A stretch of DNA of 64,000 bases, taken from NCBI GenBank assembly GCA_021776515.1, contig JAJFFS010000008.1:1-64000 (forward strand), read 5' to 3'. The notes beneath the pieces were generated by a model, which saw nothing but the letters and a program-made list of their open reading frames with translations, ran no database searches and was not told the origin of the DNA. The stretch comes from Robiginitomaculum sp. Lineage in GTDB: Bacteria; Pseudomonadota; Alphaproteobacteria; Caulobacterales; Maricaulaceae. Positions 54,347-64,000 of the stretch are shown here, one piece after another. Numbering within the stretch: the first letter of the stretch is position 1; each line of letters starts with the position of its first letter. A program made the translations under genes and the position numbers.

Positions 54347-55699
54347 ATGAGTAGCTCTAAAAAGCGCGTCTATATCAAAACTTTTGGCTGCCAGATGAAT
54401 GTCTATGATTCTGCGCAGATGGCTAATCTTCTGAAGCCCGCGGGCTATGACGAAGTGGCCAGTGCCGAAGAGGCGGATCTGGTGGTGCTCAATACGTGCC
54501 ATATTCGTGAAAAGGCTGCCGAGAAAGTTTATTCAGATCTGGGCCGGTTGCGCCAGATCAAGGAAGCGCGCGGGAAGAATGAAGCGCCGATGCAAATTGC
54601 CGTTGCCGGTTGCGTGGCACAGGCCGAAGGTGCCGAGATCAAACGCCGGGCACCCGTGGTGGACTTCGTCGTTGGCCCGCAAAGCTATCAGCGTTTGCCA
54701 CAAATGCTGGCCGGCGAAGAAGAAACACTGGCCACAGATTTTGCTGTGGATGAAAAATTTGAACGTCTGGCGCAAAAGCGCGCTCAGCAAGGACCAGCCG
54801 CTTTTGTCACTGTGCAGGAGGGTTGTGATAAGTTTTGCGCATTTTGTGTCGTGCCCTATACACGCGGTGCAGAGCATTCACGAACGGCTGAGGAAATTAT
54901 TGCCGAAGTACGTGCGCTGGTGCGTCAGGGCGTGCGCGAAGTGACGCTGTTGGGACAAAACGTCAATGCCTGGACGTCATCAGGCCCGGATGACGGCAAC
55001 AGCTGGGGGCTGGGCGAGCTCATCTGCCATCTGGCGCAAATCGACGGACTGGCTCGTATTCGCTACACCACTTCGCACCCTCGGGATATGGATGACAGGC
55101 TGATCGCCGCCCATGGTGAAATTGACATACTGATGCCCTATTTGCATTTGCCGGTGCAGTCTGGCTCTGACCGGATACTCAAGGCGATGAACCGTGGTCA
55201 TGATATGGATGACTATAAGCGTATTATTGCCAAAATACGAACCGCCCGCCCCGACATTGCCTTGTCAGGTGATTTTATTGTCGGGTTTCCCGGTGAAACA
55301 GATGCGGATTTTGAGGCGACCATGCAAGCGGTGCGCGACATTGGTTATGCCTCTGCCTATTCATTCAAATATTCGCGTCGCCCTGGCACGCCGGGGGCCA
55401 AAATCAAGGATCAGGTGCCTGAAGAGGTAAAGATTGACCGCCTGGCGATTTTGCAAGATCTGCTGGTGGAACAGCAAATAGATTTTAACGCCAGCCTTGC
55501 CGGGCGTACATTGCCAGTACTCTTTGAAAAGCACGGACGCAATGAAGGGCAAATTTGCGGGCGAAGCCCCTATCTGCAAAGCGTCTTTGTGCAAGGCCCG
55601 GCATCTTTGATCGGCAGTATTCAGAACGTGGATATAACCGGCGCGGGGCGCAACGCGCTAAGCGGAAACTTGTGTCAGGAGGCGGTGAGTTCGGCATGA
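54347..55699 (+). CDS. miaB: tRNA-2-methylthio-N6-dimethylallyladenosine synthase
   Basis: Radical-SAM methylthiotransferase that modifies A37 of tRNAs reading U-starting codons. 450 residues. The N-terminal domain has [20 protein letters not shown] and [11 protein letters not shown], which give the three Cys for the auxiliary cluster. The radical-SAM motif is [15 protein letters not shown], and the C-terminal TRAM-like domain follows from about 380. It overlaps phoH by four bases (ATGA). The iron-sulfur demand fits with nfuA at the start of this series. Confidence 0.96.
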   Translation: MSSSKKRVYIKTFGCQMNVYDSAQMANLLKPAGYDEVASAEEADLVVLNTCHIREKAAEKVYSDLGRLRQIKEARGKNEAPMQIAVAGCVAQAEGAEIKRRAPVVDFVVGPQSYQRLPQMLAGEEETLATDFAVDEKFERLAQKRAQQGPAAFVTVQEGCDKFCAFCVVPYTRGAEHSRTAEEIIAEVRALVRQGVREVTLLGQNVNAWTSSGPDDGNSWGLGELICHLAQIDGLARIRYTTSHPRDMDDRLIAAHGEIDILMPYLHLPVQSGSDRILKAMNRGHDMDDYKRIIAKIRTARPDIALSGDFIVGFPGETDADFEATMQAVRDIGYASAYSFKYSRRPGTPGAKIKDQVPEEVKIDRLAILQDLLVEQQIDFNASLAGRTLPVLFEKHGRNEGQICGRSPYLQSVFVQGPASLIGSIQNVDITGAGRNALSGNLCQEAVSSA

Positions 55700-56649
55700 G
55701 TAAAACCATGCGCATAGCCCTTGAAACACCTGCGCTGGCCGCCAATGTTTGCGGTGTAAATAGTGAAAATCTTGTGCTTGTCGAGAAAGCCTTTGACGTA
55801 CTTATTGACGCGCCGGGCGATGGGTTTGTTGTACATGGCCCCGCCGAAGGGCAACACGGCGCCATCGAAGTTCTGAAAACACTGGTTATTGAGGCGAAGA
55901 CCGGGAAAAGCCCCGATGCGGCCAGTGTTCGCGCAGCCATTACCTTTGCTAAAAAAGGCGATGAGTTTAGTGCCAAGGATGGATTTTATGTACCCCGCTC
56001 CCGGCGCTTGATCAGCCCGCGTAATCCGGCGCAGAAAATATATCTGAACCTTCTTAAAGGCGCGGATGCTGATCTGGTTTTTGGTGTCGGTCCTGCCGGT
56101 ACCGGCAAAACATTTCTGGCGGTATGTTATGGGGCTTCATTATTGGCTGATCGTAAAATTGATAAGCTGATTATTGCCCGTCCGGCGGTTGAGGCGGGAG
56201 AGCGTTTGGGGTTTTTACCAGGTGCTCTGGAAGAGAAAATTGATCCTTATATGTTGCCCGTATGGGATGCGCTTGATGTGGCGCTGGGGCAGGAAACGGT
56301 ACTGAAGCGCCGTGCCGAGGGGCGCATTGAAGTAGCCCCTCTTGCTTTTATGCGCGGGCGCACGCTCAGCCATGCTTTTGTGATTATGGACGAGGCACAA
56401 AATGCAACCACGGGCCAGATGCAAATGGTGTTGACCCGCCTTGGTGAAGGTAGCCGTATGGTTGTCACCGGCGATCCCAGCCAATCGGATTTACCAGCAG
56501 GACAAGTATCCGGGTTATCTCATGCTCTGGAAATCCTGAACGGCGTCAAAGGCTGTGCGATGGCGCAGTTTACACAAAAAGATGTGGTTCGCCATCCTCT
56601 GGTGGCCCGCATTGTCGCTGCTTATGCCTCGGTTGGGAAACCGGACTGA
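55696..56649 (+). CDS. PhoH-like ATPase
   Basis: 317 residues from ATG 55696, which overlaps the miaB stop; the track start lies 47 codons into miaB. Walker A is [14 protein letters not shown] (about 130-143) and Walker B is [12 protein letters not shown], with [11 protein letters not shown] near the C-terminus. PhoH/YbeZ works with YbeY in rRNA and ribosome maturation; its exact activity is debated. It shares a base with the ybeY start. Confidence 0.94.
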   Translation: MSKTMRIALETPALAANVCGVNSENLVLVEKAFDVLIDAPGDGFVVHGPAEGQHGAIEVLKTLVIEAKTGKSPDAASVRAAITFAKKGDEFSAKDGFYVPRSRRLISPRNPAQKIYLNLLKGADADLVFGVGPAGTGKTFLAVCYGASLLADRKIDKLIIARPAVEAGERLGFLPGALEEKIDPYMLPVWDALDVALGQETVLKRRAEGRIEVAPLAFMRGRTLSHAFVIMDEAQNATTGQMQMVLTRLGEGSRMVVTGDPSQSDLPAGQVSGLSHALEILNGVKGCAMAQFTQKDVVRHPLVARIVAAYASVGKPD

Positions 56650-57146
56650 TGGGGGCTCATGAACGCGAAATAGATGTGCGCATTTCTGGCGAAGAGTGGG
56701 ATATTCAGGACGATAAAGCCGAAAGGCTTGTGCGCGAGGTTTTACAAGCCCTTGAGGAACACCTTGGCCCGTTGCGTGCCGGTGTTTTAGAGGTCTGGTT
56801 TGCTGCTGACCAGGACTTGCACGCTTTGAACCATGAGTTTCGCGGTAAGGACATGCCCACCAATGTACTTTCCTTTGCTTCTCCTGCTGGCCTGCAAACG
56901 GGGCATTGTAAACACTTTGGTCAACTTGCGCTTGCCGATGGTGTGTGTGCCCGCGAGGCCAAAATGCGCGGTATTGCGCTTGGGGACCATACTCGTCATC
57001 TTGTTTTGCATGGCTTATTGCACTTGCAAGGCTATGATCATGAAGCCGCCCATGATGCAACGGTGATGGAAACAGTGGAGCGAGATGTCATGGAAATACT
57101 TGATCTGCATGATCCTTATCTTTTAACAGGAGAGGTTCATGTCTGA
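56649..57146 (+). CDS. ybeY: Endoribonuclease/rRNA maturation factor YbeY
   Basis: 165 residues. The metal site is HGLLHLQGYDHE, and the upstream LNHEFRGKDMPTNVLSF is the family's conserved strand-loop. YbeY is a zinc-dependent RNase for 16S rRNA 3' processing and ribosome quality control. An insertion (LQTGHCKHFGQLALADGVCA) fits the usual length variation. It overlaps corC by 8 bases. Confidence 0.95.
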   Translation: MGAHEREIDVRISGEEWDIQDDKAERLVREVLQALEEHLGPLRAGVLEVWFAADQDLHALNHEFRGKDMPTNVLSFASPAGLQTGHCKHFGQLALADGVCAREAKMRGIALGDHTRHLVLHGLLHLQGYDHEAAHDATVMETVERDVMEILDLHDPYLLTGEVHV

Positions 57147-57945
57147 AAACAAACATGGATTTTTCGCCCGTCTTTTTTACGGACAATCTGCTGCACCCTC
57201 TATTCCTGATGAGGAAGCGCAGGAACTGATTGACAATGCCACCGCATTTGATCTGGTTCGCATTGATGATCTGATGGTACCACGTGCCGATATTGTTGCG
57301 GTCAGTGCAGATACGACCCTTGGCGCATTGGCTCGTGCCTTCATCCAATCCTCACATTCGCGCCTACCAGTTTATCACGAGACCCTCGATGATCCGCGCG
57401 GTATGGTTCATATCAAGGATATTCTGAGGTTTTTGGTGCCCGAGGACGGCGCACCAGTGGACATCAATGCCAAGGTGCTGGAACAGATTGTTCGCCCGGT
57501 TTTATTTGCCCCGCCCAGCATGTATGCGGATGATTTGATGCTGAAAATGCAAAGTACCCACATTCATATGGCACTGGTTGTGGATGAATATGGTGGCACT
57601 GACGGGTTGGCGACTCTGGAAGACATTGTCGAACAAATCGTCGGGAAAATTGAGGATGAGCACGACAGTGAGGCGCCATCTTTGACAAAAATCAGCGCTG
57701 GTAAATGGGATGCGGATGCCCGTGTCTCTATTGAAGAACTGGAAGAGGCAAGCGGTGTTGCCCTTATCCAGGGCGAAGATGAAGATGATGTGGAAACACT
57801 GGGCGGGTTGGTATTTCAACTCGCCGGACGTGTTCCCCAGCGCGGTGAAATTCTCAAACACCCGGCTGGTCTTGAGTTTGAAGTTATGGAGGCTGATCCG
57901 CGTCGTCTGCGTCGCCTTTTGGTTCGCCATCATCATGAAGGATAA
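57139..57945 (+). CDS. CBS-domain hemolysin/CorC family protein
   Basis: 268 residues from ATG 57139, after AGGAGAGG. A tandem CBS pair opens with RIDDLMVPRADIVAV and includes SSHSRLPVYHETLDDPRGMVHIKDIL. VVDEYGGTDGLATLEDIVEQIVG precedes the C-terminal CorC_HlyC domain. There is no DUF21 membrane domain, so it is the soluble CorC type. The role (magnesium/cobalt efflux or other) is inferred from family only. It overlaps lnt by 11 bases. Confidence 0.92.
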   Translation: MSENKHGFFARLFYGQSAAPSIPDEEAQELIDNATAFDLVRIDDLMVPRADIVAVSADTTLGALARAFIQSSHSRLPVYHETLDDPRGMVHIKDILRFLVPEDGAPVDINAKVLEQIVRPVLFAPPSMYADDLMLKMQSTHIHMALVVDEYGGTDGLATLEDIVEQIVGKIEDEHDSEAPSLTKISAGKWDADARVSIEELEEASGVALIQGEDEDDVETLGGLVFQLAGRVPQRGEILKHPAGLEFEVMEADPRRLRRLLVRHHHEG

Positions 57946-59530
57946 TATCGCGGCTTCAGTAGGGCGGCATGTCAAAGGTCTGCCCGCCTATATTACCAGT
58001 GTGAGCGGTTGGCGGGCGCATCTTGTAGCATTGCTAGCCGGTGCTGTCGGCGTATTGGGGCACGCCCCTTTTCATCTCTGGCCTGTTACCGCGCTGGGTA
58101 TCTTGACTTTTGTCTGGTTGTTGGACGGTGCATATCGTCAGCAGCGCCCTGTACGTGCCGGTGCCGCCCGGGCCTTCAGTTTTGCTTTCGGGCAGTTTTT
58201 TGCCGGGCTATACTGGATTGGCTCAGCTTTCATCAGTCGCGGCCCGGAATATATCCCGCTTATGCCCTTTGCCCTGGTTTTTTTGATGGCCGGCCTGGCG
58301 CTTATCTGGGCATTGGCTGGTGCTATTGCCATGCCTTTTTGGGGCGTGGATCATCGCCGTATTGCCGTTTTTTCTTTGGCTTTTTTCGGGGCTGAATGGG
58401 TCAGAGGGCATTTTCTTACCGGCTTTCCCTGGAATTTACCGGGTATGGTCTGGAGCCCCGGCGGGGCCGTATCCCAATCGGTATCCATTTTTGGCATTTG
58501 GGGCTTGTCACTGGTGACGTTGTTTCTTTTTGCGGCACCGGCGACTTTAATCGACAAGGGGCGCGCCCTTTGGTTGCGGGCATTGCCGGGTATTGTCGGG
58601 TCGGGATTGTTGGCCATATTGCTGGTCTTTGGCTTGACCCGATTGTCTGGTGCCGTTGGTGGGGAACAGCCCAACGTACGGTTGCGGGTGATTCAATCAG
58701 CGATTAATCAACGAGAAAAATGGCAGCCGGAAAACCGCGAAGCGGTACTGGAGCATTACCTGCGTCTTTCAACCGCGACATCTCTGGATAATATCAGTCA
58801 TGTGATCTGGCCGGAAGGGGCGCTGCCGACCCTGCTTTTGGAAGACAGACATGCGTTGGATAGTATTTCAGAGGCCTTCAGGGATGGCCCAACGCTGTTC
58901 ACTGGACTTACCCGCCGACAACGGGCCGAAACAGGGAAAACCCTGTACCGAAACTCTCTTATTGCCCTTAGTTTTGCGAATGGTTTGCCAAGGGTGGAAA
59001 CTGTGTATGACAAACACCATCTGGTTCCGTTCGGTGAATATATACCTTTTGGTGATGCCCTTTCGGCTTTGGGCGTTAAAAGTCTGGCCACCCTCGGCGA
59101 TGGTTATACACCCGGACCGGCGCCTTCCAGTATGCAGATTGAAGGGTTGCCGGCTTTTTCACCACAGATCTGTTATGAAATTGCCTATTCCGGGTTTACC
59201 CCCCGGGATGAGGGGCGACCAGCGTGGATACTCAATATTTCCAATGACTCCTGGTTTGGTTCAACCACGGGCCCCCATCAACACCTCGATCATTCCCGGT
59301 TCAGAGCCATAGAAGAAGGCCTGCCTGTCGTTCGTTCAGTCAGCTCTGGCATTGCAGGTGTGATAGACCCCTATGGCCGTATGCTGCTTCGCCTTAACCA
59401 GGATGCTGACCGGGCAGGTGATATTGGTATCCCATTACCGTTAAATACAACTATAAACACACAGTATGGAGGGGTAATACTGCTTATTTTAATGTCTATA
59501 TTCATTTTAGTTACTATTTGGAGGTTTTAA
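57935..59530 (+). CDS. lnt: Apolipoprotein N-acyltransferase
   Basis: Adds the third acyl chain to the N-terminal Cys of lipoproteins in the inner membrane. 531 residues from ATG 57935; the track's ORF begins far inside corC. About seven membrane helices are followed by a nitrilase-type domain. The triad is Glu in VIWPEGALPTL, Lys in VYDKHHLVPFGEY and Cys in FSPQICYEIAYSG. A last helix (GGVILLILMSIFILVTIW) ends the protein. It would mature the lipoprotein GGT and possibly the secretin encoded in this window. Confidence 0.95.
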   Translation: MKDNIAASVGRHVKGLPAYITSVSGWRAHLVALLAGAVGVLGHAPFHLWPVTALGILTFVWLLDGAYRQQRPVRAGAARAFSFAFGQFFAGLYWIGSAFISRGPEYIPLMPFALVFLMAGLALIWALAGAIAMPFWGVDHRRIAVFSLAFFGAEWVRGHFLTGFPWNLPGMVWSPGGAVSQSVSIFGIWGLSLVTLFLFAAPATLIDKGRALWLRALPGIVGSGLLAILLVFGLTRLSGAVGGEQPNVRLRVIQSAINQREKWQPENREAVLEHYLRLSTATSLDNISHVIWPEGALPTLLLEDRHALDSISEAFRDGPTLFTGLTRRQRAETGKTLYRNSLIALSFANGLPRVETVYDKHHLVPFGEYIPFGDALSALGVKSLATLGDGYTPGPAPSSMQIEGLPAFSPQICYEIAYSGFTPRDEGRPAWILNISNDSWFGSTTGPHQHLDHSRFRAIEEGLPVVRSVSSGIAGVIDPYGRMLLRLNQDADRAGDIGIPLPLNTTINTQYGGVILLILMSIFILVTIWRF

Positions 59531-59690
59531 AAATTTTAACTCGCCTTTTTTATAAAACGTGTATATTTTAAATAAACTTAAATCACAATCTGAGCGAGAA
59601 TGTTATTGAACATGTTTAGAGAGTGGCGTAAGTAAAGCCGCACTGCGTTTGTTCACGTGGGTATAACAGTGATGAGTATCGGGGAATTTT

Positions 59691-60116
59691 GTGTCAGAAA
59701 ATTCAGCAAATCCAATTGATGTCCATGTTGGCGCACGGGTCCGCTTGCGACGCCTTATGCTGCGTTTGAGCCAGGACAAACTTGGAGAGAAACTGGGTGT
59801 TACGTTTCAGCAAGTTCAAAAATATGAACGCGGCGCAAATCGGGTTAGTGCCAGCCGCCTTTGGGGCATGGCTGATATTTTGAACGTGCCGGTACAGTAT
59901 TTTTTTGAGGGTCTGGCTGAAAAAATGGTGACCGAAGGGTTTTCAGATAATGACCAGACACCAATGGTCTATGATTTTATAAATTCACCCGATGGCGTGC
60001 AGCTTGCTGCTGCCTTTTCACGCATCACGGATCCGAAAGTGCGCCGTCAGGTGCTTCAACTTGTTCGCGCCCTTTCTGGTGAGGCGGGAGCTGAGGATGA
60101 AAAATCTGCGCAATAA
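59691..60116 (+). CDS. XRE-family transcriptional regulator
   Basis: 141 residues from GTG 59691. The N-terminal helix-turn-helix is RVRLRRLMLRLSQDKLGEKL, then GVTFQQVQKYERGANRVSASRL, a very common alphaproteobacterial family. The C-terminal half is helical and likely dimerises. Its place between lnt and metK is conserved in the class. The 160 bases before it are AT-rich and hold no gene I can see. The targets are unknown. Confidence 0.9.
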   Translation: MSENSANPIDVHVGARVRLRRLMLRLSQDKLGEKLGVTFQQVQKYERGANRVSASRLWGMADILNVPVQYFFEGLAEKMVTEGFSDNDQTPMVYDFINSPDGVQLAAAFSRITDPKVRRQVLQLVRALSGEAGAEDEKSAQ

Positions 60117-60135
60117 GGCAGATTTTATGAGACCC

Positions 60136-60294
60136 TGCCCCTAAGGCTCACCCAATAATATTGTCACCGTAGTTTAACTGAATTCACAGCCTTATGTGCT
60201 TATGTTGCATAATCACCATTGCCTTTATGGGCAGGATGGGCTTTTGTGCGCCTTAAGGGCATATAAAGAAATCTTTATATGGTAATGTGAGGAG
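60136..60294 (+). promoter_or_regulatory. Structured metK leader (candidate cis-regulatory RNA)
   Basis: TGCCCCTAAGGC (60136-60147) can pair with GCCTTAAGGGCA (60250-60261), 12 bp with one mismatch. The perfect inverted repeat ATATAAAG-AAAT-CTTTATAT (60261-60280) follows at once, and then the ribosome site GAGGAG (60289-60294) of metK. The two structures compete at base 60261. I could not match it to a SAM-binding riboswitch that I know. Confidence 0.45.
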
Positions 60295-60300
60295 CTAATC

Positions 60301-61470
60301 GTGAGCCGTCAATCCTATATTTTCACCAGTGAGAGCGTTTCTGAAGGTCACCCGGACAAGGTATGTGACCGCATATCCGATACTGTTGTCGATTTGTATT
60401 TGGCCCGGGATGCTCAGGCGCGTGTCGCCTGTGAAACCCTGACGACCACCAACCGTATTATTCTGGCTGGCGAGGTCCGTTGTAATCAACCAGTTGATGG
60501 GGCCGAGGTAGAGGCCGCCGTTCGCGCTGCCGTACGTGATATTGGGTACGAACAGGAAGGCTTTCATTGGAAAAATGCCGTGTTTGAAAATTACCTACAC
60601 GCGCAATCCAGTGATATTGCCATGGGTGTGGATGCCGACGGGAACAAGGATGAAGGCGCAGGCGATCAGGGGATTATGTTTGGATATGCCACACGTGAAA
60701 CGCCCGAGCTTATGCCGGCCCCTATTCAGTACTCACATCATATCTTGCGCGATCTGGCCGCGGCCCGCAAAACCAATCCGGAACTGGGGCTGGAGCCCGA
60801 TGCCAAAAGTCAGGTTACGCTGGCCTATGAAAACGGGATGCCGGTACGCGCTACTTCGGTTGTTCTTTCAACTCAGCACCGCGAAGGTCTGACACCTGCC
60901 GATATACGCGAGATTGTTCGCCCCTATGTTGAGGCTGTTCTGCCAGAAGGCTGGATGTGTCCCGAGGGTGAGTTTTACGTCAATCCGACCGGCAATTTTG
61001 TCATTGGTGGTCCCGATGGTGACAGCGGGCTTACAGGCCGCAAAATCATTGTTGATACGTATGGTGGTGCAGCACCTCATGGCGGCGGTGCCTTTTCGGG
61101 TAAAGACCCTACCAAGGTTGACCGCTCGGCGGCTTATATCAGCCGCTATCTGGCTAAAAATGTGGTGGCTGCAGGGCTTGCGGATCGCTGTACCATACAG
61201 CTTGCCTATGCGATCGGTGTGGCAAAACCCTTGAGTATTTATGTGGATGCCCACGGCACGGGTCGTTGTGATGAGGCGCGCCTGGAAAAAGCATTGGGTG
61301 AAGCTGTGGACCTTAGCCCTCGCGGTATTCGGGAGCGTTTGCAGTTGAACAAGCCCATTTATGCACGCACGGCGGCCTATGGCCATTTTGGCCGTGAACC
61401 TGATGCTGACGGTGGTTTCTCCTGGGAAAAAACAGACCTGGCTGATGAGCTTAAATCTCTTGCAGACTGA
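60301..61470 (+). CDS. metK: S-adenosylmethionine synthase
   Basis: Makes SAM from methionine and ATP. 389 residues from GTG 60301, with GAGGAG 6 bases upstream. [20 protein letters not shown], the loop [37 protein letters not shown] and the loop [19 protein letters not shown] are all present. The first metal and ATP sites are intact. SAM is used by the radical-SAM enzyme MiaB and the methyltransferase TrmB encoded nearby. trmB begins inside its 3' end. Confidence 0.97.
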   Translation: MSRQSYIFTSESVSEGHPDKVCDRISDTVVDLYLARDAQARVACETLTTTNRIILAGEVRCNQPVDGAEVEAAVRAAVRDIGYEQEGFHWKNAVFENYLHAQSSDIAMGVDADGNKDEGAGDQGIMFGYATRETPELMPAPIQYSHHILRDLAAARKTNPELGLEPDAKSQVTLAYENGMPVRATSVVLSTQHREGLTPADIREIVRPYVEAVLPEGWMCPEGEFYVNPTGNFVIGGPDGDSGLTGRKIIVDTYGGAAPHGGGAFSGKDPTKVDRSAAYISRYLAKNVVAAGLADRCTIQLAYAIGVAKPLSIYVDAHGTGRCDEARLEKALGEAVDLSPRGIRERLQLNKPIYARTAAYGHFGREPDADGGFSWEKTDLADELKSLAD

Positions 61471-62140
61471 AACACACGGCCTGCGCCTTTATGGGCGCGC
61501 CAAGGGGCATAAGTTAAAGCCCCGTCAGGCGCATCTTGTAGAAACCTTGTTGCCGACGCTGGGCTTGCCAGAAACTATATCGAGCCGAGCTGACATTCTG
61601 CCCGAAAATATGCCGCTATGGCTGGAGATAGGGTTTGGCGGGGCAGAGCATTTGCTGGCTCAGGCGCAACAAAACCCGGACGTTTGTTTGCTGGGTATAG
61701 AGCCTTATCTGAACGGCGTGGCCAAAGCCCTGAGCGGTGTTGAGGATCATAAACTTGAAAACATACGGCTGGTGCGCGGTGATGCCCGCGAAGTCTTGAG
61801 TACATTGCCGGATGCGTCGCTGGACCGGGCGTTTATCCTCTATCCGGACCCCTGGCCCAAAACCCGCCATTGGAAGCGCCGCATAATACAAGCTGGTTTT
61901 GTGACCGAACTGGCCCGGTTGATCCGGCCCGGCGGGCGGCTGCGCTTTGCCTCGGACATTGATCATTATCAGGCCTGGGCGCTGGGCCATATTCTGGATA
62001 ACGGACATTTTAGCTGGACCGCCGAGCACGCAGATGACTGGTGCGTGGCCCCTGATGACCATGTCCCCACACGCTATGAGGGTAAAGCTAAAAAGGCTGG
62101 ACGTCCTTGCGTCTATCTGGACTTTACCCGCACCCACTGA
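61445..62140 (+). CDS. trmB: tRNA (guanine-N7-)-methyltransferase
   Basis: Methylates G46 in the variable loop of tRNA. 231 residues from ATG 61445, overlapping metK by 26 bases. The SAM site is [17 protein letters not shown], the catalytic region is [17 protein letters not shown], and the C-terminal part has [15 protein letters not shown]. Length and motifs are normal. The stop is followed by the hairpin-rich leader of rimP. Confidence 0.95.
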   Translation: MSLNLLQTETHGLRLYGRAKGHKLKPRQAHLVETLLPTLGLPETISSRADILPENMPLWLEIGFGGAEHLLAQAQQNPDVCLLGIEPYLNGVAKALSGVEDHKLENIRLVRGDAREVLSTLPDASLDRAFILYPDPWPKTRHWKRRIIQAGFVTELARLIRPGGRLRFASDIDHYQAWALGHILDNGHFSWTAEHADDWCVAPDDHVPTRYEGKAKKAGRPCVYLDFTRTH

Positions 62141-62156
62141 GCAAGCCGATTGCACT

Positions 62157-62172
62157 GGGGCGTAAACGCCCC
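62157..62172 (+). repeat. Hairpin GGGGCG-TAAA-CGCCCC after trmB
   Basis: A perfect 6-bp stem with a TAAA loop, 16 bases after the trmB stop. It has no T-run, so it is not a terminator on its own. It stands first in the 151-base trmB-rimP gap and may be part of the rimP leader. Confidence 0.5.
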
Positions 62173-62217
62173 TATATACCGCTTAACAACATCGCTGATG
62201 TGCTGGATGGCATGCAG

Positions 62218-62245
62218 GCGGGCTCCCCGGGGAGGCCGCTTTTTT
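62218..62245 (+). terminator. Intrinsic terminator or attenuator before rimP-nusA
   Basis: GCGGGCTCCCC pairs with GGGGAGGCCGC (11 bp, one mismatch), with almost no loop, and is followed by six T. It ends 46 bases before the rimP start, which leaves little room for a separate promoter. It could end the metK-trmB transcript or act as an attenuator in the rimP-nusA leader. Confidence 0.7.
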
Positions 62246-62291
62246 CATGGCCGTTCCGCTTTTGCATTGGCAAACGATTTAGGAAAATACT

Positions 62292-62816
62292 TTGCGCGCC
62301 AAAACCGCCATTGAACAAAAAGTTCTCGCCGTCATTGAACCATCGGCAACACAGCTTGGTCTGGTGATTGTGCGCGTGCGCCTTTTTGGGCGCGAAAAGC
62401 GAAAAATTCTGCAAATTATGGCAGAACGGGCTTCTGACCACCAAATAGGCATTGATGAGTGCACATCACTGAGCCGTGCGATTTCGGCGGTTATCGACGT
62501 TGAAGACCCTATTGATGGTGCTTTTGAGCTGGAGGTTTCATCGCCCGGTATCGAGCGTCCGTTGACGGTTCGGGATGATTTTGAACGCTGGCAAGGCCAT
62601 ACCATCAAGCTGGAACTTGATCGTCTGGTCGAAGGTCGCCGCCGCTTCAAAGGCGTTTTGGCCGGTGTGGATGACGATAACATCGTGATTGACCTGGAAG
62701 GCGAAGAGGAAAGTGCCCTGATGCCTTTTGCCTGGATCAGCGATGCTCATCTGGTGATGAGTGATGCCCTACTGAAAATGAACAAGACTGAGGATACCAA
62801 GGAAATGAAAACATGA
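62292..62816 (+). CDS. rimP: Ribosome maturation factor RimP
   Basis: 174 residues from TTG 62292; AGGAAAA lies upstream and no ATG gives the full N-terminus. The N-terminal domain opens with EQKVLAVIEPSATQLGLVIV and includes EVSSPGIERPL, the family signature, and the C-terminal SH3-like domain follows from about 95 (GHTIKLELDRLVEGRRRFKG). It is needed for 30S subunit assembly. The stop overlaps nusA by four bases (ATGA), the universal rimP-nusA pairing. Confidence 0.94.
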   Translation: MRAKTAIEQKVLAVIEPSATQLGLVIVRVRLFGREKRKILQIMAERASDHQIGIDECTSLSRAISAVIDVEDPIDGAFELEVSSPGIERPLTVRDDFERWQGHTIKLELDRLVEGRRRFKGVLAGVDDDNIVIDLEGEEESALMPFAWISDAHLVMSDALLKMNKTEDTKEMKT

Positions 62817-64000
62817 GCATGGCAGGCGTTAGCGCCAATCGACTGGAACTGTTGCAAATCGCCAAAGCGGTCGCGGCAGAAAAATCTATTGATGAATCAA
62901 TTGTTCTTGAAGCCATTGAAGAAGCGATACAGCGGGCCGCCCGTTCGCGCTATGGCAGCGAGCTGGACATCCGCGCCAAAATTGACCCGGTAACCGGCAG
63001 TATGGCGTTGATGCGCTACATTACCGTTGTCGAAGAAGTGGAAAATGATTCCACTGAAATCAGTCTTGAAGAAGCCAAGAAAACTGACCCTGAAATCGAG
63101 ATCGGCGGTGCGCTGATAGATGAATTGCCGCCGGTAGAGTTTGGTCGCGTGGCGTCACAAGCTGCCAAGCAAGTGATTACGCAAAAAGTGCGCGAAGCCG
63201 AACGCGCCCGCCAATACGAAGAGTTCAAGGACCGTGTGGGCGAGGTGGTCAATGGCATTATCAAGCGTGTTGAATATGGCAATGTCATTATGGACCTGGG
63301 CCGCGCCGAAGCGATTATACGGCGCAACGACGGCATCCCGCGGGAGAACCTGCAACAGGGCGATCGTACCCGCGCCTATATCTATGAAGTGCGCGAAGAG
63401 ACCCGTGGTCCGCAAATTTTCCTCTCCCGCGCGCATCCCAAACTGATGTCTGCGCTTTTTGCACAGGAAGTGCCTGAAGTTTATGAGGGTATTATTGAAA
63501 TCCCCTCCGTTGCCCGTGATCCGGGCAGTCGCGCCAAGATCGCTGTGCGCTCAAATGATAGCTCCATTGACCCGGTTGGTGCCTGCGTGGGGATGCGCGG
63601 CAGCCGTGTACAGGCTGTTGTCAGCGAGCTGCAAGGTGAGAAAATTGACATTATCCAATGGTCAGAAGACCCGGCCACATTTCTGGTGAATGCACTGGCC
63701 CCGGCGGAAGTTGCCAAGGTGGTGATGGATGAGGATGATGGCCGCGTTGAAGTGGTTGTTCCTGAAGAGCAGTTGTCACTGGCCATCGGGCGTCGCGGGC
63801 AAAATGTACGCCTAGCCTCACAGTTGACCGGCTGGACCATCGATATTCTAACCGAAGAAGAAGAGAGCGAGCGTCGCCAGAAAGAGTTTTCTACCCGTAC
63901 GGATGCCTTCATGAAGGCGCTGGATGTGGATGAGGTTATTGCACAATTGCTGGCCACCGAAGGCTTTGAAACTGTTGAAGAGGTGGCTTTTGTTGATATG
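62813..64000 (+). CDS. nusA: Transcription termination/antitermination factor NusA (cut by window edge)
   Basis: 396 codons are visible from ATG 62813 and the frame is open at the right edge. The N-terminal domain ([19 protein letters not shown]) binds RNA polymerase. The S1 domain begins near 135 ([21 protein letters not shown]), then KH1 ([19 protein letters not shown]) and KH2 ([23 protein letters not shown]). The acidic C-terminal repeats continue beyond the window. The ORF track omits it because there is no stop. infB and rbfA are expected downstream. Confidence 0.95.
   Translation, partial: MSMAGVSANRLELLQIAKAVAAEKSIDESIVLEAIEEAIQRAARSRYGSELDIRAKIDPVTGSMALMRYITVVEEVENDSTEISLEEAKKTDPEIEIGGALIDELPPVEFGRVASQAAKQVITQKVREAERARQYEEFKDRVGEVVNGIIKRVEYGNVIMDLGRAEAIIRRNDGIPRENLQQGDRTRAYIYEVREETRGPQIFLSRAHPKLMSALFAQEVPEVYEGIIEIPSVARDPGSRAKIAVRSNDSSIDPVGACVGMRGSRVQAVVSELQGEKIDIIQWSEDPATFLVNALAPAEVAKVVMDEDDGRVEVVVPEEQLSLAIGRRGQNVRLASQLTGWTIDILTEEEESERRQKEFSTRTDAFMKALDVDEVIAQLLATEGFETVEEVAFVDM

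Noticed and set aside
60117-60300. Known SAM riboswitch (SAM-I, SAM-II or SAM/SAH) before metK
   Set aside because: I could not find the conserved core sequences of any of these. The leader is listed only as a structured region of unknown type.
60295-60567. 90-residue minus-strand ORF over the metK start
   Set aside because: Lies within metK on the other strand and has no ribosome site or family match.

Overview
The window looks like an alphaproteobacterial chromosome of moderate GC content. The evidence is gene content and order: the nfu, tsaB, rimI, Fur-family, miaB, phoH, ybeY, corC, lnt, XRE regulator, metK, trmB, rimP, nusA series; class I lysyl-tRNA synthetase; the lineage-typical families DUF2948, UPF0262 and DUF1036; and the rpmH-rnpA-yidC-engB-dapD neighbourhood. 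I cannot name a genus from sequence alone.

1-18 kb is an accessory locus. On the minus strand is a very large RHS/YD-repeat protein with an N-terminal transglutaminase-like domain, which runs off the left edge. A smaller exported protein with one YD segment and two Ig/cadherin-like units precedes it. Divergent from them is a plus-strand type II secretion operon in the order gspD, gspK, gspG, cargo module, gspE, gspF, two minor pseudopilins, gspL, gspM and a GspC-like gene. The cargo module sits between gspG and gspE. It comprises a free-standing signal peptide/RHS-tip/toxin-like protein, an overlapping candidate immunity gene and an exported transglutaminase-like protein with an intact Cys-His-acid set. 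Two perfect palindromes of the form TAAACNNGTTTA, 33 bp apart, lie in the gspD promoter region. I consider this locus, a type II secretion operon that encodes an RHS-tip toxin and sits back to back with an RHS giant, the best candidate for an undescribed system. A tRNA-Arg(ACG) closes the region, with its 3' end facing the locus.

18-25 kb holds peptide and amino-acid metabolism (P1 peptidase, PLP decarboxylase, gamma-glutamyltransferase), an orphan histidine kinase and a TVP38/DedA-type membrane protein. 25-32.5 kb is core: rpmH, rnpA, yidC, engB (apparently with a CTG start), a double-DUF1036 exported protein, a HAD nucleotidase, dapD, thyA, a VUT transporter and folA. 32.5-39 kb holds an AT-rich spacer with a ribbon-helix-helix regulator, a MotA/MotB-like non-flagellar pair, tRNA-Ser(GGA), a GntP permease, an alpha/beta hydrolase, and the DUF2948/UPF0262/phosphatase trio.

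39-51 kb is mainly minus strand: a FAD-linked 2-hydroxyacid dehydrogenase, tsaC, a cytochrome b561-YceI fusion next to a second YceI, hisS, pgi, dsbD, lysK and a ParDE toxin-antitoxin pair. 51.5-64 kb is a long plus-strand housekeeping series from nfuA to nusA (cut by the right edge). It covers iron-sulfur delivery, tRNA modification, 16S rRNA maturation, lipoprotein acylation, SAM synthesis and transcription/translation factors, with candidate cis-regulatory leaders before metK and rimP.
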